Origin: Paenibacillus sp. GM2
GTDB taxonomy: Bacteria > Bacillota > Bacilli > Paenibacillales > Paenibacillaceae
NCBI RefSeq assembly: GCF_900069005.2
Contig: NZ_LN831277.1
Span: forward strand, 202,217 to 266,216
Direction of reading: 5' to 3'
Length of the DNA stretch: 64,000 nt
This document shows, one piece after another, positions 1 to 8,451 of the stretch; within the stretch, counting starts at the first letter, position 1; every line of letters starts with the position of its first letter. The notes beneath the pieces are model-generated. The model saw only the letters and a program-made list of their open reading frames with translations, had not been told where the DNA came from and made no database searches. The translations under genes and the position numbers were made by a program.

Positions 1-1164
1 TCCCAGTATATCGGGGCCAGACGAGAGCAGGAAGCTAGCCGAATCTCGGCGTTAGCCATTACGATTAACCTGATCTTCGGGATCCTCGTCAGTCTTGCAC
101 TGGTAAGCTTCGGAGAACCTTTATTGCAGCTGCTGAATTTGAATCCTGAACAAATTGGCATTGCCAGCCACTATCTAAAGATTATCGGTGGCTTCATTTG
201 GGTTGAGGCGCTGTCTTATGCGATTTCGTCGGTGATTCGCTCCACAGGACATACGAAGAGTGTTATGTATGTTACATTGGGCGTCAACATTATCCATATG
301 ACAGGCAATTATTTGCTTATATTCGGTAACTTCGGATTTCCACAATGGGGCGTTACGGGGGCGGCTGTATCAACAGTGATTAGTCGAATGCTTGGTATCC
401 TCGTTCTTGTCGTGATTCTGTACCGTCGTATTCCGGCACCGATTCGGAATAAGGATTATGTGACCTGGAACGGTTCATATGTGAAGCAGATTATGAGCAT
501 TGGCTTGCCAGCTGCAGGAGAGCATCTCGCCTGGCAGTCGCAGTATTTAATGATCATCAGCTTTGTCAATATGATTGGCGTTGCGGCGCTGAATACCCAT
601 GTTTATGTGATGAACGTGTCGAACTACTTTATGGCGCTTGCGATGGCAATCGGATCCGGCACAGAGATCATTGTCGGACAAATGGTTGGTGCAGGAGAGA
701 AGGACGCGGCTTACCGACGGCTTATCAAAAGCGTAAAAATCAGCTTCATATTGACTGTGGTTATTGTGGGTATAGCATCGTTATTCCGCTATCAGATGAT
801 TGGCATGTTTACGAAGGACCCTGATATCATTGCAGTAGGAGCGACTATTTTCTTACTATCCATCGTGCTTGAGCCAGGGCGAACCTTCAATACGGTGATT
901 ATCAATTCACTCCGCGCCGCTGGCGATGCACGTTTTCCCGTTATGATGGGTGTGCTCTCGATGTGGGGAGTTTCGGTTCCGCTCGCTTATGCGCTAGGCG
1001 TTCATTTTGGGTTTGGGCTGCTTGGGATCTGGATCGCTTTTGCGGTGGACGAATGGTTGCGCGGGCTCATCATGCTGCTTCGCTGGAGAAGTCGAGCCTG
1101 GGAGAAAAAGGCGCTCGTCAAGCCACTTTCTGTCTCGGACGTCGGCATCGAATCGCAAGCCTAG
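1..1164 (+). CDS. MATE-family efflux transporter, 5' end missing
   Basis: The frame is open from base 1, beginning S-Q-Y-I-G-A-R, so the N-terminal part lies outside the window. The 387 visible residues carry about nine hydrophobic segments typical of the second half of a MATE exporter, which expels cationic drugs or metabolites across the cytoplasmic membrane using Na+ or H+ gradients. The S-Q-Y-I-G-A motif and the repeat 'GSGTEIIVGQMVGAGEKDAA' (segment near base 660-715) are characteristic of both halves of the family. An internal TTG at 124 has no ribosome binding site and is not the start. The gene ends just before a hairpin at 1230-1273. Substrate cannot be told from sequence. Confidence 0.9.
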   Translation, partial: SQYIGARREQEASRISALAITINLIFGILVSLALVSFGEPLLQLLNLNPEQIGIASHYLKIIGGFIWVEALSYAISSVIRSTGHTKSVMYVTLGVNIIHMTGNYLLIFGNFGFPQWGVTGAAVSTVISRMLGILVLVVILYRRIPAPIRNKDYVTWNGSYVKQIMSIGLPAAGEHLAWQSQYLMIISFVNMIGVAALNTHVYVMNVSNYFMALAMAIGSGTEIIVGQMVGAGEKDAAYRRLIKSVKISFILTVVIVGIASLFRYQMIGMFTKDPDIIAVGATIFLLSIVLEPGRTFNTVIINSLRAAGDARFPVMMGVLSMWGVSVPLAYALGVHFGFGLLGIWIAFAVDEWLRGLIMLLRWRSRAWEKKALVKPLSVSDVGIESQA

Positions 1165-1229
1165 GCTTCCCGTAGGAAGCGTAGGAAAAGTCAAAATTCA
1201 GCTTATAAGAGCAGCAGGTTTCAGAAACT

Positions 1230-1274
1230 GGGCGAAGGCAAACCCTTTGGTATAGGGGGCCTTCGCCCTCTTTA
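1230..1274 (+). terminator. Terminator of the MATE gene
   Basis: GGGCGAAGGC (1230-1239) pairs perfectly with GCCTTCGCCC (1259-1268). A smaller CCC/GGG pairing lies in the loop and TCTTT follows. It sits 65 bases after the MATE stop codon. The T-run is short. Confidence 0.65.
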
Positions 1275-1345
1275 GTAGGTTAGGCATGGATTTCCGTTAA
1301 TTGAAAATTTTTCTGAAAAACGATGTCGAATAATATAAAAAAATG

Positions 1346-1375
1346 TTGAAACGCGTCCGATGAATAATGTATAAA
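1346..1375 (+). promoter_or_regulatory. Sigma-A-type promoter for the chemoreceptor
   Basis: TTGAAA (1346-1351) and TATAAA (1370-1375) are separated by 18 bases. Transcription would begin near 1382, giving a leader of about 310 bases before the chemoreceptor start at 1692. Confidence 0.55.
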
Positions 1376-1381
1376 TGCATA

Positions 1382-1691
1382 TTCTGAAGGTAATTATTTC
1401 CTCAAGTTAATGGCAAGGGGACTTCCGGGGGGCTGTACCAGCCGGATTTTTTTGATGGAGCGTGATTGAACCTTGAAGAAGGAGCTCTCTCGGGGGAAAC
1501 GCCAGCGCCCTGCGATAATCAAGAGTTTGAGTCATATTCCTTGAAAAGAAGTTCAAATTGAACGGATCAATCATGGCCCTCCAATGCGATTGCAACGACC
1601 AGGAAAGAAGTTGTTCATGGACTGTTGAATTTATTTTCGGCAGTCCACATTTTATTCAGCAAGGTAATTTGCTACTTATTATGGAGGGTGA
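1382..1691 (+). other. Long, partly structured leader of the chemoreceptor gene
   Basis: No credible ORF lies here. A hairpin GGCTG-TAC-CAGCC (1431-1443) is followed by seven T residues (1447-1453) and looks like an early terminator. Further down, TGATTGA near 1461 can pair with TCAATCA near 1568, flanked by GGAG/CTCC, and TGGACTG/CAGTCCA forms a hairpin near 1618-1648. I could not match the region to a known riboswitch class. Confidence 0.4.
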
Positions 1692-3743
1692 ATGATGAAG
1701 AGTTCTGAATCTATTCAAAAATCAAAGCAAGGTTTTTTTAGCAAGATTGCGGATTTATTTATCGGTAAGCTAAGCAACAAAATCATACTCTTGTTTTTAG
1801 TTGTTGCACTTATCCCGCTGGTTACGACAACGACCTATATTTTTAACGAGTCTTCTTCCGCACTTATTAGCAAGCAACGGGAGAGTTATGAGAAGCTCGT
1901 CACCAGCACAGCCAACACCCTGGACCAGTATATCGGGCAACGGATGGCTGAGGTGAAGATTTTGGCTTCTACAACGGATATTAGGTCCACAGATGCTGCC
2001 GCAAAATCCAAATTTCTTAAGAACTTTGCGGAAAGCACCAAGGTGTTCGACGGAAATACCTTTACCAATGATCATGGGGTTGTAGCTTCAGATACGTTCG
2101 AGAGCAATATTGGAGTTGACCTTAATGAAAGAGGGTATATTAAGAGCGGGCTGGAGGGTAAAGACTCCTACAGTGAGGTTGTAGTTGCCAAATCAACTGG
2201 AAAGCGATCGATTATCGTCGCGACACCAGTAAAAGACGAGAATGATAAATTATTAGGGGTTCTTACTGGACTGGTTGACTTTGAAGCTTTCATGGAGAAA
2301 TATACGCAGGATTTATACATTAACAATGGAGCGGGCTATCCGATCGTGGTGGACTCAAAAGGAATTATTCAGCTCCATCCGAATAAGGAACTCATCGGCA
2401 AGACGATTGGCGAATCGGGAGTTCCACAGGAGTTAGGGAATATTCTGCAATCCCAAGAGACAAGCTCAGGTTCTACTACATACAAAGACGGAGGCAAAAC
2501 ATTTATCGTTGTTTATGCTCCGCTGGCTCAATCGGGGTATGGCTTGTATCTTCACCTTCCACAGAAGGCCATAACAGAGCAGGTCGATGCCGTTAAAAGT
2601 AAAATGACGATCGTCATATTGTTGGTTGTGGTCGTCGTCAGTGTCATTGCTTATTTCGTTAGTCGACAAATATCCAGACCAATTATGGAGGTTGCCTCTG
2701 TTACCGGACGTGTATCCTCGGGGGATTTAACGGTGTCTGCATTAAAGACTCATGGCCATGATGAGGTCAGTGAATTGGCGCATTCCGTGAATACGATGGT
2801 GGAGACCCTGCGAGGTTTTATTTCGAAAGTCCAGTTTACGGCGGAGGAAGTGGCAACTTCGGCTGAGGAGCTGTCCGCAAATGCCGAGCAAACAAGCAAA
2901 GCGACCCAACAGATCGCTCTGACTATCGAGCATATGGCTGAAGGTACAGATCAGCAGCTTCAAGATGCCGAGTCGAGTGTTAATTCGATCAAAGGGGTAG
3001 CTGAAGATGTGCAGGAAGTTGCCGCGAATGCGCAGCAAGTGACGGATTCGGCTATCCGGACCTCCCGAACCGCTGGGGAAGGGAACGAGGAAATTCAGAC
3101 GGTTATTACCCAGATGCATTCGATCAAAGATACGGTAACGCAAATTGCTGAAATTATATCGAATCTGGGAGCAAGATCAGCCGAAATCGAGGAGATGGCC
3201 AAAGTTATCTCCGATATGGCGACGCAAACGAATCTCCTGTCGCTCAACGCTGCCATTGAGGCCGCTCGAGCAGGGGAGCATGGCCGAGGTTTTGCCGTAG
3301 TGGCAGATGAAATCCGCAAATTGGCGGAGCATTCCGCACACTCGGCAGGACAGATTGGGCTGATGATCTCCTCGATTCAAAACGAAACCCAGCTTGCCGT
3401 TGAAGCGATGGACAAAGGAACGAAAGAAGTGGGTCTGGGCATTGAAGTCGTTGACCATGCGGGTAAATCGTTCGAAATTATACAGCAATCGATTAATGAG
3501 GTAGCGGCGCAAATCCAAGAGGTGACTGCGTATTCCCAGCAGATACAATCCAGTACGGGGCAAGCCGTTGAGATCGTTAGTCAAATCTCTGAAGTGGCGA
3601 AAAATTCGGCGGACGGCACGAAGGATATTTCGGCCGCAGCGGAAGAGCAATTGGCGTCGATGGAGGAAGTAAACTCGTTCTCAGTATCTCTGGCTAAAAT
3701 GGCGGATGATTTGCAGAGCCTTGTGAAAGAGTTCAAGCTATAA
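1692..3743 (+). CDS. Methyl-accepting chemotaxis protein
   Basis: This 683-residue chemoreceptor would control the CheA kinase in response to an external ligand. Order of parts: cytoplasmic start, transmembrane segment near 29-50, an extracellular sensory domain of about 250 residues resembling dCache, a second transmembrane segment near 305-325, a HAMP linker, and a methyl-accepting signalling domain. The conserved hairpin tip is clear ([21 protein letters not shown], then [10 protein letters not shown]). A GGAGGG ribosome binding site lies just before ATG 1692. It stands alone between its own promoter and a strong terminator, with no che genes nearby. The ligand is unknown. Confidence 0.95.
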   Translation: MMKSSESIQKSKQGFFSKIADLFIGKLSNKIILLFLVVALIPLVTTTTYIFNESSSALISKQRESYEKLVTSTANTLDQYIGQRMAEVKILASTTDIRSTDAAAKSKFLKNFAESTKVFDGNTFTNDHGVVASDTFESNIGVDLNERGYIKSGLEGKDSYSEVVVAKSTGKRSIIVATPVKDENDKLLGVLTGLVDFEAFMEKYTQDLYINNGAGYPIVVDSKGIIQLHPNKELIGKTIGESGVPQELGNILQSQETSSGSTTYKDGGKTFIVVYAPLAQSGYGLYLHLPQKAITEQVDAVKSKMTIVILLVVVVVSVIAYFVSRQISRPIMEVASVTGRVSSGDLTVSALKTHGHDEVSELAHSVNTMVETLRGFISKVQFTAEEVATSAEELSANAEQTSKATQQIALTIEHMAEGTDQQLQDAESSVNSIKGVAEDVQEVAANAQQVTDSAIRTSRTAGEGNEEIQTVITQMHSIKDTVTQIAEIISNLGARSAEIEEMAKVISDMATQTNLLSLNAAIEAARAGEHGRGFAVVADEIRKLAEHSAHSAGQIGLMISSIQNETQLAVEAMDKGTKEVGLGIEVVDHAGKSFEIIQQSINEVAAQIQEVTAYSQQIQSSTGQAVEIVSQISEVAKNSADGTKDISAAAEEQLASMEEVNSFSVSLAKMADDLQSLVKEFKL

Positions 3744-3792
3744 AATAAAAAGAGGACCATTAATCTGGCTATAGATCAGTGGTCCCTCATTG

Positions 3793-3827
3793 GATGATTC
3801 CTGTATTGAACAGGAGTCATCTTTTTT
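3793..3827 (+). terminator. Rho-independent terminator of the chemoreceptor
   Basis: GATGATTCCTGT (3793-3804) pairs with ACAGGAGTCATC (3810-3821) over 12 positions with one G-T wobble, then six T residues. A weaker GGACCA/TGGTCC hairpin precedes it. Confidence 0.9.
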
Positions 3828-3937
3828 ATCGTAATCCATCGGGACTTTCTTCTCGGACCCGGACTTAAACATAGGATGTAACACGATCATCGGCTAGAAC
3901 ATTATTTTAAACGTAATTCAGGAAAAGACCCTGGTTT

Positions 3938-4402
3938 TTATCTGCTTTCATAAACTTGTAATGCTGAGGTGTCATCCAAGCCCCAATCCATATTCAGAAT
4001 TTGCACAAGCTGATCCGCTTGCTCGGCCCCGATGGAGGCAATAATCTTTGCTTCAAGCGTTTCCCTAATGGCTTTGTTCTGTTCGAAGCATTCTTCGCCG
4101 AGCTGTGTAAGCTGGATGCATTTATCTTTGTTATTATGCTGCGCCTTGTTGATTTCGACCAGGCCTTTGGACTCCAAATTTTTAATAAACTTATGTGTAG
4201 CCTGGCGGGAAATTTCCATTTGCCTGGCGACATAGGATATGGTGACCTGTTTCTTGTAAATTCTCGCCATAATGAACCATTCTGAGTTGGATATATGGAG
4301 ATCATGGCTTTGATGCCACAATTGGTTGTTCAAGCTGCGAAGACGGATATAAAGCTCACTGATCAGATCTAATAAATCCAGGTTATACAATTTTGAATTC
4401 AT
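3938..4402 (-). CDS. MarR-family transcriptional regulator
   Basis: A winged-helix repressor of 154 residues, similar in length to typical MarR proteins. The recognition region (Y-V-A-R-Q-M-E-I-S-R-Q-A-T-H-K-F-I-K-N-L) and the following wing are visible. The frame can be extended to 4435, but the inferred -10 element (4434-4439) covers that codon. The Met at 4402 follows AAAGGA with 9 bases spacing and is the likely start. It diverges from the CarD-like gene, and two identical inverted-repeat operators lie between them, so it probably represses both itself and that gene until an unknown ligand binds. Confidence 0.9.
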   Translation of the reverse strand: MNSKLYNLDLLDLISELYIRLRSLNNQLWHQSHDLHISNSEWFIMARIYKKQVTISYVARQMEISRQATHKFIKNLESKGLVEINKAQHNNKDKCIQLTQLGEECFEQNKAIRETLEAKIIASIGAEQADQLVQILNMDWGLDDTSALQVYESR

Positions 4403-4433
4403 CAATATCATTCCTTTCAACTTATGCTCATTC

Positions 4434-4463
4434 AATATACAAAAGTCGCCTATCCATTGTCAA
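4434..4463 (-). promoter_or_regulatory. Promoter of the MarR gene
   Basis: On the minus strand TTGACA (complement of 4458-4463), 18 bases, TATATT (complement of 4434-4439). The -35 hexamer lies inside operator 1 and overlaps the -35 of the opposite promoter. Confidence 0.7.
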
Positions 4464-4486
4464 CTAGGTTGACGATGGTGTATAAT
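4457..4486 (+). promoter_or_regulatory. Promoter of the CarD-like gene
   Basis: TTGTCA (4457-4462), 18 bases, TATAAT (4481-4486). Transcription would start near 4493, at the edge of operator 2. Confidence 0.75.
4459..4473. promoter_or_regulatory. MarR operator 1
   Basis: GTCAAC-TAG-GTTGAC, six-base arms around three bases. It covers the -35 elements of both divergent promoters. Confidence 0.75.
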
Positions 4487-4496
4487 AGAGTAGTAT

Positions 4497-4511
4497 GTCA
4501 ACCTAGTTGAC
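4497..4511. promoter_or_regulatory. MarR operator 2
   Basis: GTCAAC-CTA-GTTGAC, the exact reverse complement of operator 1, centred 38 bases away. It lies on the expected transcription start of the CarD-like gene, a position suited to repression. Confidence 0.75.
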
Positions 4512-4533
4512 AAATGGCGAGGAGGACGACAGC

Positions 4534-5034
4534 ATGTTTAAAGTGGGTCATTTGGTTATATATTCGGTACACGGCATATGCAGAATTGATAACATAAGTG
4601 AGAAGGAATTTACCGGGAAGCTGAAGCTGTATTATGATTTGCATCCGTTGAGCGACGATAATCTGAAGATCAGCACTCCGGTGGATAACCACAACTTGCT
4701 CATGCTTAACCTTATTGGACGAGAGGAAGCCAAAGAGGTCATCCAATCCTTTAGATCTCCGGGTACGGAATGGATCGAGAGAAATACGGAACGCAATCAT
4801 ACGTATTCAAAAGTTATTAGTTCTGGCAACCGGGAGGAGATTGCCAAAATTATTAATACACTTATGCGTCAAAAGCAAAAAGCCGAGAGAAACAATAAAA
4901 AGTTGAGCAATCAAGACCAGACCATGTTAACTTCAACTCGCAATATATTGTTCAAGGAGATTGCCATCGCTTTGGGCACTACGTATGAGGAAGTATTGGA
5001 TGAAGTGAACGGCTTAATTGCGCAAAGCGCCTAA
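4534..5034 (+). CDS. CarD/CdnL-family RNA polymerase-binding regulator
   Basis: A 166-residue protein whose first 65 residues match the CarD/CdnL/TRCF RNA polymerase-interacting domain (M-F-K-V-G-H-L-V-I-Y-S-V-H-G-I, later P-V-D-N). The rest is helical and resembles the CarD C-terminal DNA-contacting domain (R-E-E-I-A-K-I-I-N-T-L and L-F-K-E-I-A-I-A-L). Proteins of this type bind the RNA polymerase beta subunit and alter open-complex stability at many promoters. ATG 4534 follows GAGGAGGA with 7 bases spacing; the upstream TTG at 4507 lies inside operator 2. Control by a dedicated MarR repressor suggests an inducible, perhaps specialised paralogue rather than a housekeeping copy; that is inference. 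Confidence 0.85.
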   Translation: MFKVGHLVIYSVHGICRIDNISEKEFTGKLKLYYDLHPLSDDNLKISTPVDNHNLLMLNLIGREEAKEVIQSFRSPGTEWIERNTERNHTYSKVISSGNREEIAKIINTLMRQKQKAERNNKKLSNQDQTMLTSTRNILFKEIAIALGTTYEEVLDEVNGLIAQSA

Positions 5035-5083
5035 TGGTTAAAATAAATAGAGATTCCCGTTTGCGATTAAAATACGGAACCCC

Positions 5084-5121
5084 AAAATCACTAATCCTGT
5101 TTCAGGGTTAGTGATTTTTTT
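5084..5121 (+). terminator. Terminator of the CarD-like gene
   Basis: AAAATCACTAATCCTG (5084-5099) pairs with CAGGGTTAGTGATTTT (5103-5118) with one G-T pair, followed by T residues. Confidence 0.9.
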
Positions 5122-5319
5122 ATTCCGGACGAATTGAAGCATTACGGTCGCTGGTCCTGAAACCAACACCGATCAGGTTTTCTTATTAAAAGCGGACTTT
5201 AAGAACAAATTTTATAGGACAAACTGTCTTATAACTGTTAGGACACAGAGAGGAACTCGCAACAAAATTCTGTTAAAATCAATCCAACTAGAATTGATAG
5301 TTCGAAGGAGGAGAGGCAT

Positions 5320-6237
5320 ATGAAGACGATCACTGTTCAGAGACTGGCCGAGGTATTCAAATTAGAGGTGCTTACTGGAGCCGGCTACATCGACCGCGAG
5401 ATTACCCGACCTCGTACCCATAGACCGGGGCTGGAGTTTGTAGGGTATTTTGATTTTTTTCCAATGAAAAGGGTTCAAATACTGGGTCGCAAGGAGATTA
5501 CCTATTTATTGACGCGTACGGTAGAGGAACGCAAGCTGCATATTGGGAATATCGTTAAATATCATCCGCCTTGCTTTATTGTGACGTCGGGCCAGCAGGA
5601 GATCCCCTTCCTCACCCTGTTCTGCGAGCAGGAAGGCATCCCTTTGCTGAGAACATCAGAGACAACAACGGATTTTATCGCCAAGCTGGATGGTTATCTG
5701 GTGAAGGCGCTGGCACCGGAAGTATCGATTCATGGGGTATGTATAAATGTCTCCGGCATAGGTATTCTGCTTAGAGGCAAATCCGGTATTGGCAAAAGTG
5801 AGACAGCCCATACGCTTATCCGCAGGGGACATCGATTTGTAGCGGATGATATTGTGGTGCTCAAGAGGCTTGGTCCAACAACGCTGCTTGGGTCCCATAA
5901 TGAGACTACCCGTGAATTCCTTGCCCTGCGCAGCGTTGGACTGATTAACGTCGTACGCCAATATGGGCGAAGAGCTTTTCAAGATGAGACGCGGATTGTG
6001 CTTGATATTGAGTTAACCCCGTGGAAGGGGGATTCTCTGAACAACGAGCTGGAGGTCGTGCCTCAGTTCACGGATTATCTGGGTGTCCAGATACCGCATC
6101 TCGAAATTCAGCTGCAGCCGGGCCGCGATGTAGCCGGTTTGATCGAGGCAGCGGCGAATAATTGGTATTTGAAGCAGCTGGGCTATAGTGCCGCGGAGGA
6201 GTTTATGAAGCGGATCGAGGACGAGATGCAATCCTAA
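5320..6237 (+). CDS. hprK: HPr kinase/phosphorylase-like protein (divergent paralogue)
   Basis: HprK phosphorylates Ser46 of the phosphocarrier HPr and so feeds CcpA-mediated catabolite control. The 305-residue protein has the full family layout: N-terminal domain to about 130, His138, Walker A G-K-S-G-I-G-K-S at 153-160, Asp176-Asp177, and the late P-G-R loop at 267-269. The signature normally reading E-I-R-G-x-G-I-x-N reads A-L-R-S-V-G-L-I-N here, with Ala202 (codon GCC at 5923-5925) in place of Glu. The usual downstream partner lgt is absent; sfsA follows instead. It may be a second HprK-like protein with altered activity, so the symbol marks the family, not a proven function. Start ATG 5320 follows AAGGAGGAGAGG. 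Confidence 0.8.
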   Translation: MKTITVQRLAEVFKLEVLTGAGYIDREITRPRTHRPGLEFVGYFDFFPMKRVQILGRKEITYLLTRTVEERKLHIGNIVKYHPPCFIVTSGQQEIPFLTLFCEQEGIPLLRTSETTTDFIAKLDGYLVKALAPEVSIHGVCINVSGIGILLRGKSGIGKSETAHTLIRRGHRFVADDIVVLKRLGPTTLLGSHNETTREFLALRSVGLINVVRQYGRRAFQDETRIVLDIELTPWKGDSLNNELEVVPQFTDYLGVQIPHLEIQLQPGRDVAGLIEAAANNWYLKQLGYSAAEEFMKRIEDEMQS

Positions 6238-6296
6238 GTAAGCCCTTAATGTAGTTTAGTCTCGTTATAGGAGGATGACCTTAGAAAGGACAAGAT

Positions 6297-7016
6297 ATGA
6301 AATATAGGAATAGGGTCCAGGGCAGTTTCGAGAAGAAGCTGAATCGGTTTATTGCCGAAGTGTATGTGAACGGGATCAAGGAGCAGGTGCATATCAAAAA
6401 TACGGGGCGTTTAACAAACCTGCTTCAGCCCGGCGTAGAAGTTCTGTTGGAATTAAACGATCGACCTAATCGAAAGACGCGATTTTCACTAATCTCGGTG
6501 GCAAAAGAGGGCGGCTGGGTCAATATTGATTCCCTGGCATCTAACAGAATGGCGTATGAGGCGCTCAAGGCAGGAAAGCTGGCGGAGTTTGGCGCAGTGA
6601 ACTATATACAAAGGGAAGTTACTTATGGAGATTCCCGGTTTGATCTTTATTTTGAAAAGGCAGCGGAAAAGGGATTTATCGAGGTAAAAGGAGTGACCCT
6701 TGAGCAGGGTGGGGCAGCCATGTTTCCCGATGCGCCAACCTCCAGGGGGACCAAGCATGTGCTGGAATTAATCAAGGCGGCTCAAGAGGGATATACCTGC
6801 GCTATTCTATTTATCGTGCAAATGAAGGGCTGCCACGCTTTCGCCCCGCATCGGGAGATGGACCCGGCTTTTGCAAATGCCTTGCGGCAGGCGTCGCTTC
6901 AAGGCGTGCAGATCCTGGCCTACGACGCACGGGTTGAGGAAGATGCTTGCATGATCGATGCACCGCTTCCGGTTCATATTGAAGGGATAGAGGCTCGGAA
7001 AATAAACCGCCCATAA
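6297..7016 (+). CDS. sfsA: SfsA-family protein (sugar fermentation stimulation)
   Basis: A 239-residue SfsA protein of normal length. Recognisable parts are an N-terminal OB-like region (V-H-I-K-N-T-G-R-L and L-L-Q-P-G), a central Y-E-A-L segment, and the nuclease-fold-like core F-I-E-V-K-G-V-T-L followed by F-P-D-A-P-T-x-R-G-x-K-H. E. coli SfsA was linked to maltose metabolism and nonspecific DNA binding; the core resembles PD-(D/E)XK enzymes, but the activity is unsettled. It lies 59 bases after the HprK-like gene in the same direction and may share its transcript. AAAGGA precedes ATG 6297. An 8-bp hairpin (7011-7030) overlaps its stop codon. Confidence 0.93.
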   Translation: MKYRNRVQGSFEKKLNRFIAEVYVNGIKEQVHIKNTGRLTNLLQPGVEVLLELNDRPNRKTRFSLISVAKEGGWVNIDSLASNRMAYEALKAGKLAEFGAVNYIQREVTYGDSRFDLYFEKAAEKGFIEVKGVTLEQGGAAMFPDAPTSRGTKHVLELIKAAQEGYTCAILFIVQMKGCHAFAPHREMDPAFANALRQASLQGVQILAYDARVEEDACMIDAPLPVHIEGIEARKINRP

Positions 7017-7030
7017 TTAGCGAATTATGG
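7011..7030. repeat. Small perfect hairpin at the sfsA stop codon
   Basis: CCATAATT-AGCG-AATTATGG. There is no T-run, so it is more likely an mRNA end-protecting or processing structure than a terminator. Confidence 0.4.
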
Positions 7031-7077
7031 TACGATAGTAAGAAAATTTTCGATTGTATCTATTTTGGAGGTGTTCA

Positions 7078-8244
7078 ATGATGAGCCAGCAGCCGCAGCA
7101 AGCAGGTTATTTTGGAGAGTTCGGAGGCAGCTTTGTACCGCCGGAGTTGCAAGAGGTCATGGACTATTTAAGCGAACAGTTCTACAAGTTCAAGGATGAT
7201 CCCGAATTTAACGAAGAGCTTCGCTATTATTTGCGTGAATATGTGGGTCGGGAGAGCCCGTTGACTTATGTGCAGCGATTATCCGATGCCTGGGGTGGGG
7301 CTAAGATCTACCTGAAGCGAGAGGATTTAAATCATACAGGAGCACATAAAATAAATAACGCAATCGGCCAAATTCTGTTAGCGAAGCGAATGGGCGCGAA
7401 GCGGATTATTGCTGAGACGGGTGCTGGACAGCACGGGGTGGCAACGGCGACGGCCTGCGCCATGTTCGATATGGAATGCGTCATCTATATGGGGGCTGAA
7501 GACACCCGCCGGCAAGCGCTGAACGTATTCCGGATGGAGCTGCTGGGGGCTACCGTCGTTCCGGTGAATAAGGGACAAGGCCGGTTGAAGGATGCAGTAG
7601 ATGAAGCGCTGAATGATCTAGTGATGAACTATCAAAATACATTTTATCTGCTGGGTTCTGCGGTGGGCCCTCATCCTTTTCCGACGATGGTCAAGCACTT
7701 CCAATCTATAATCAGTGAGGAATCCAAACGGCAAATTCTGGAGAAGGAAGGTCGCTTGCCTGATGCGGTGATCGCTTGCGTCGGGGGCGGCAGCAATGCG
7801 ATCGGCGCCTTTGCTCATTATATCGATGAGCCAGGCGTTCGTCTGATCGGGGTCGAGCCGGACCAAGCTCCAACCTTGACGCAGGGCGTTCCGAGCGTGA
7901 TTCATGGCTTCAAATGTCTGGTGCTCCTCGATGAGGAGGGCCAGCCGCAGAAGACCTATTCGATTGCAGCGGGCCTCGATTACCCGGGTATTGGGCCGGA
8001 GCATAGCCATTTGAAGGTATCTGAGCGGGGGGAATATGTGACCGTATCTAACGAGGAAGTGCTCGAAGCATTTCAGGAGTTATCCCGCATAGAGGGGATT
8101 ATACCTGCGCTGGAGAGCGCTCATGCGGTTGCCCATGCGAAGAAGCTGGCGCCTACGATGCGTAAAGATCAGATTCTTATTGTCAATTTATCTGGTCGCG
8201 GGGATAAGGATGTTGAGCAAGTGTTCCAAATGCTTCAGAAATGA
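7078..8244 (+). CDS. trpB: Tryptophan synthase beta chain
   Basis: PLP enzyme joining indole and serine to give tryptophan. The pyridoxal-binding lysine is in H-K-I-N-N-A, preceded by [22 protein letters not shown] and the phosphate-binding G-G-G-S-N-A-I-G are intact, and S-G-R-G-D-K-D closes the protein. At 388 residues it is TrpB1-sized. The start is ATG 7078 (or 7081) after GGAGGTG at 7067-7073; a TTG further upstream precedes that site. No trpA, trpC or other trp gene adjoins it, so it is a solitary copy that may be additional to one in a trp operon. Its own terminator follows. Confidence 0.95.
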   Translation: MMSQQPQQAGYFGEFGGSFVPPELQEVMDYLSEQFYKFKDDPEFNEELRYYLREYVGRESPLTYVQRLSDAWGGAKIYLKREDLNHTGAHKINNAIGQILLAKRMGAKRIIAETGAGQHGVATATACAMFDMECVIYMGAEDTRRQALNVFRMELLGATVVPVNKGQGRLKDAVDEALNDLVMNYQNTFYLLGSAVGPHPFPTMVKHFQSIISEESKRQILEKEGRLPDAVIACVGGGSNAIGAFAHYIDEPGVRLIGVEPDQAPTLTQGVPSVIHGFKCLVLLDEEGQPQKTYSIAAGLDYPGIGPEHSHLKVSERGEYVTVSNEEVLEAFQELSRIEGIIPALESAHAVAHAKKLAPTMRKDQILIVNLSGRGDKDVEQVFQMLQK

Positions 8245-8276
8245 GCAGCGATTTATTTACAATAATAAATGGAAAG

Positions 8277-8310
8277 ACGACGAGGGACCGAGTCCCTGCG
8301 TCGTTTTTTT
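8277..8310 (+). terminator. Terminator of trpB
   Basis: ACGACGAGGGAC (8277-8288) pairs with GTCCCTGCGTCGT with a single bulged G, followed by seven T residues. Confidence 0.9.
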
Positions 8311-8329
8311 GTTAACTGCAAATTAGAGG

Positions 8330-8397
8330 TTTACAATCCTCCGAAATTTTTCCTCCAATTTTACATAACTTTACAATCTTCTGAAATCACTTTAACA
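8330..8397 (+). promoter_or_regulatory. Pho-box-like repeats upstream of the pst operon
   Basis: TTTACA occurs at 8330, 8360 and 8370 and TTAACA at 8392. The 10- and 22-base steps place these copies on one helix face. An 18-base near-repeat beginning TTTACAATC occurs at 8330 and 8370. Bacillus PhoP binds TT(A/C/T)ACA repeats spaced 4-6 bases, and the genes downstream are phosphate-transport genes. The assignment is by pattern only. Confidence 0.6.
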
Positions 8398-8451
8398 AAT
8401 ATATATGACAATCTACTTAGTTACATATGCCAATATAAAAGGGTGAATTGG

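Noticed and set aside
1236..1268. Possible c-di-GMP-I (GEMM) riboswitch, suggested by GGCAAACCC near a hairpin
   Set aside because: It lies upstream of the chemoreceptor promoter and forms a simple terminator stem; the conserved GEMM core and second helix are missing.
3177..3650. 157-codon minus-strand ORF inside the chemoreceptor gene
   Set aside because: Opposite-strand shadow of a clear coding region; its translation matches no family.
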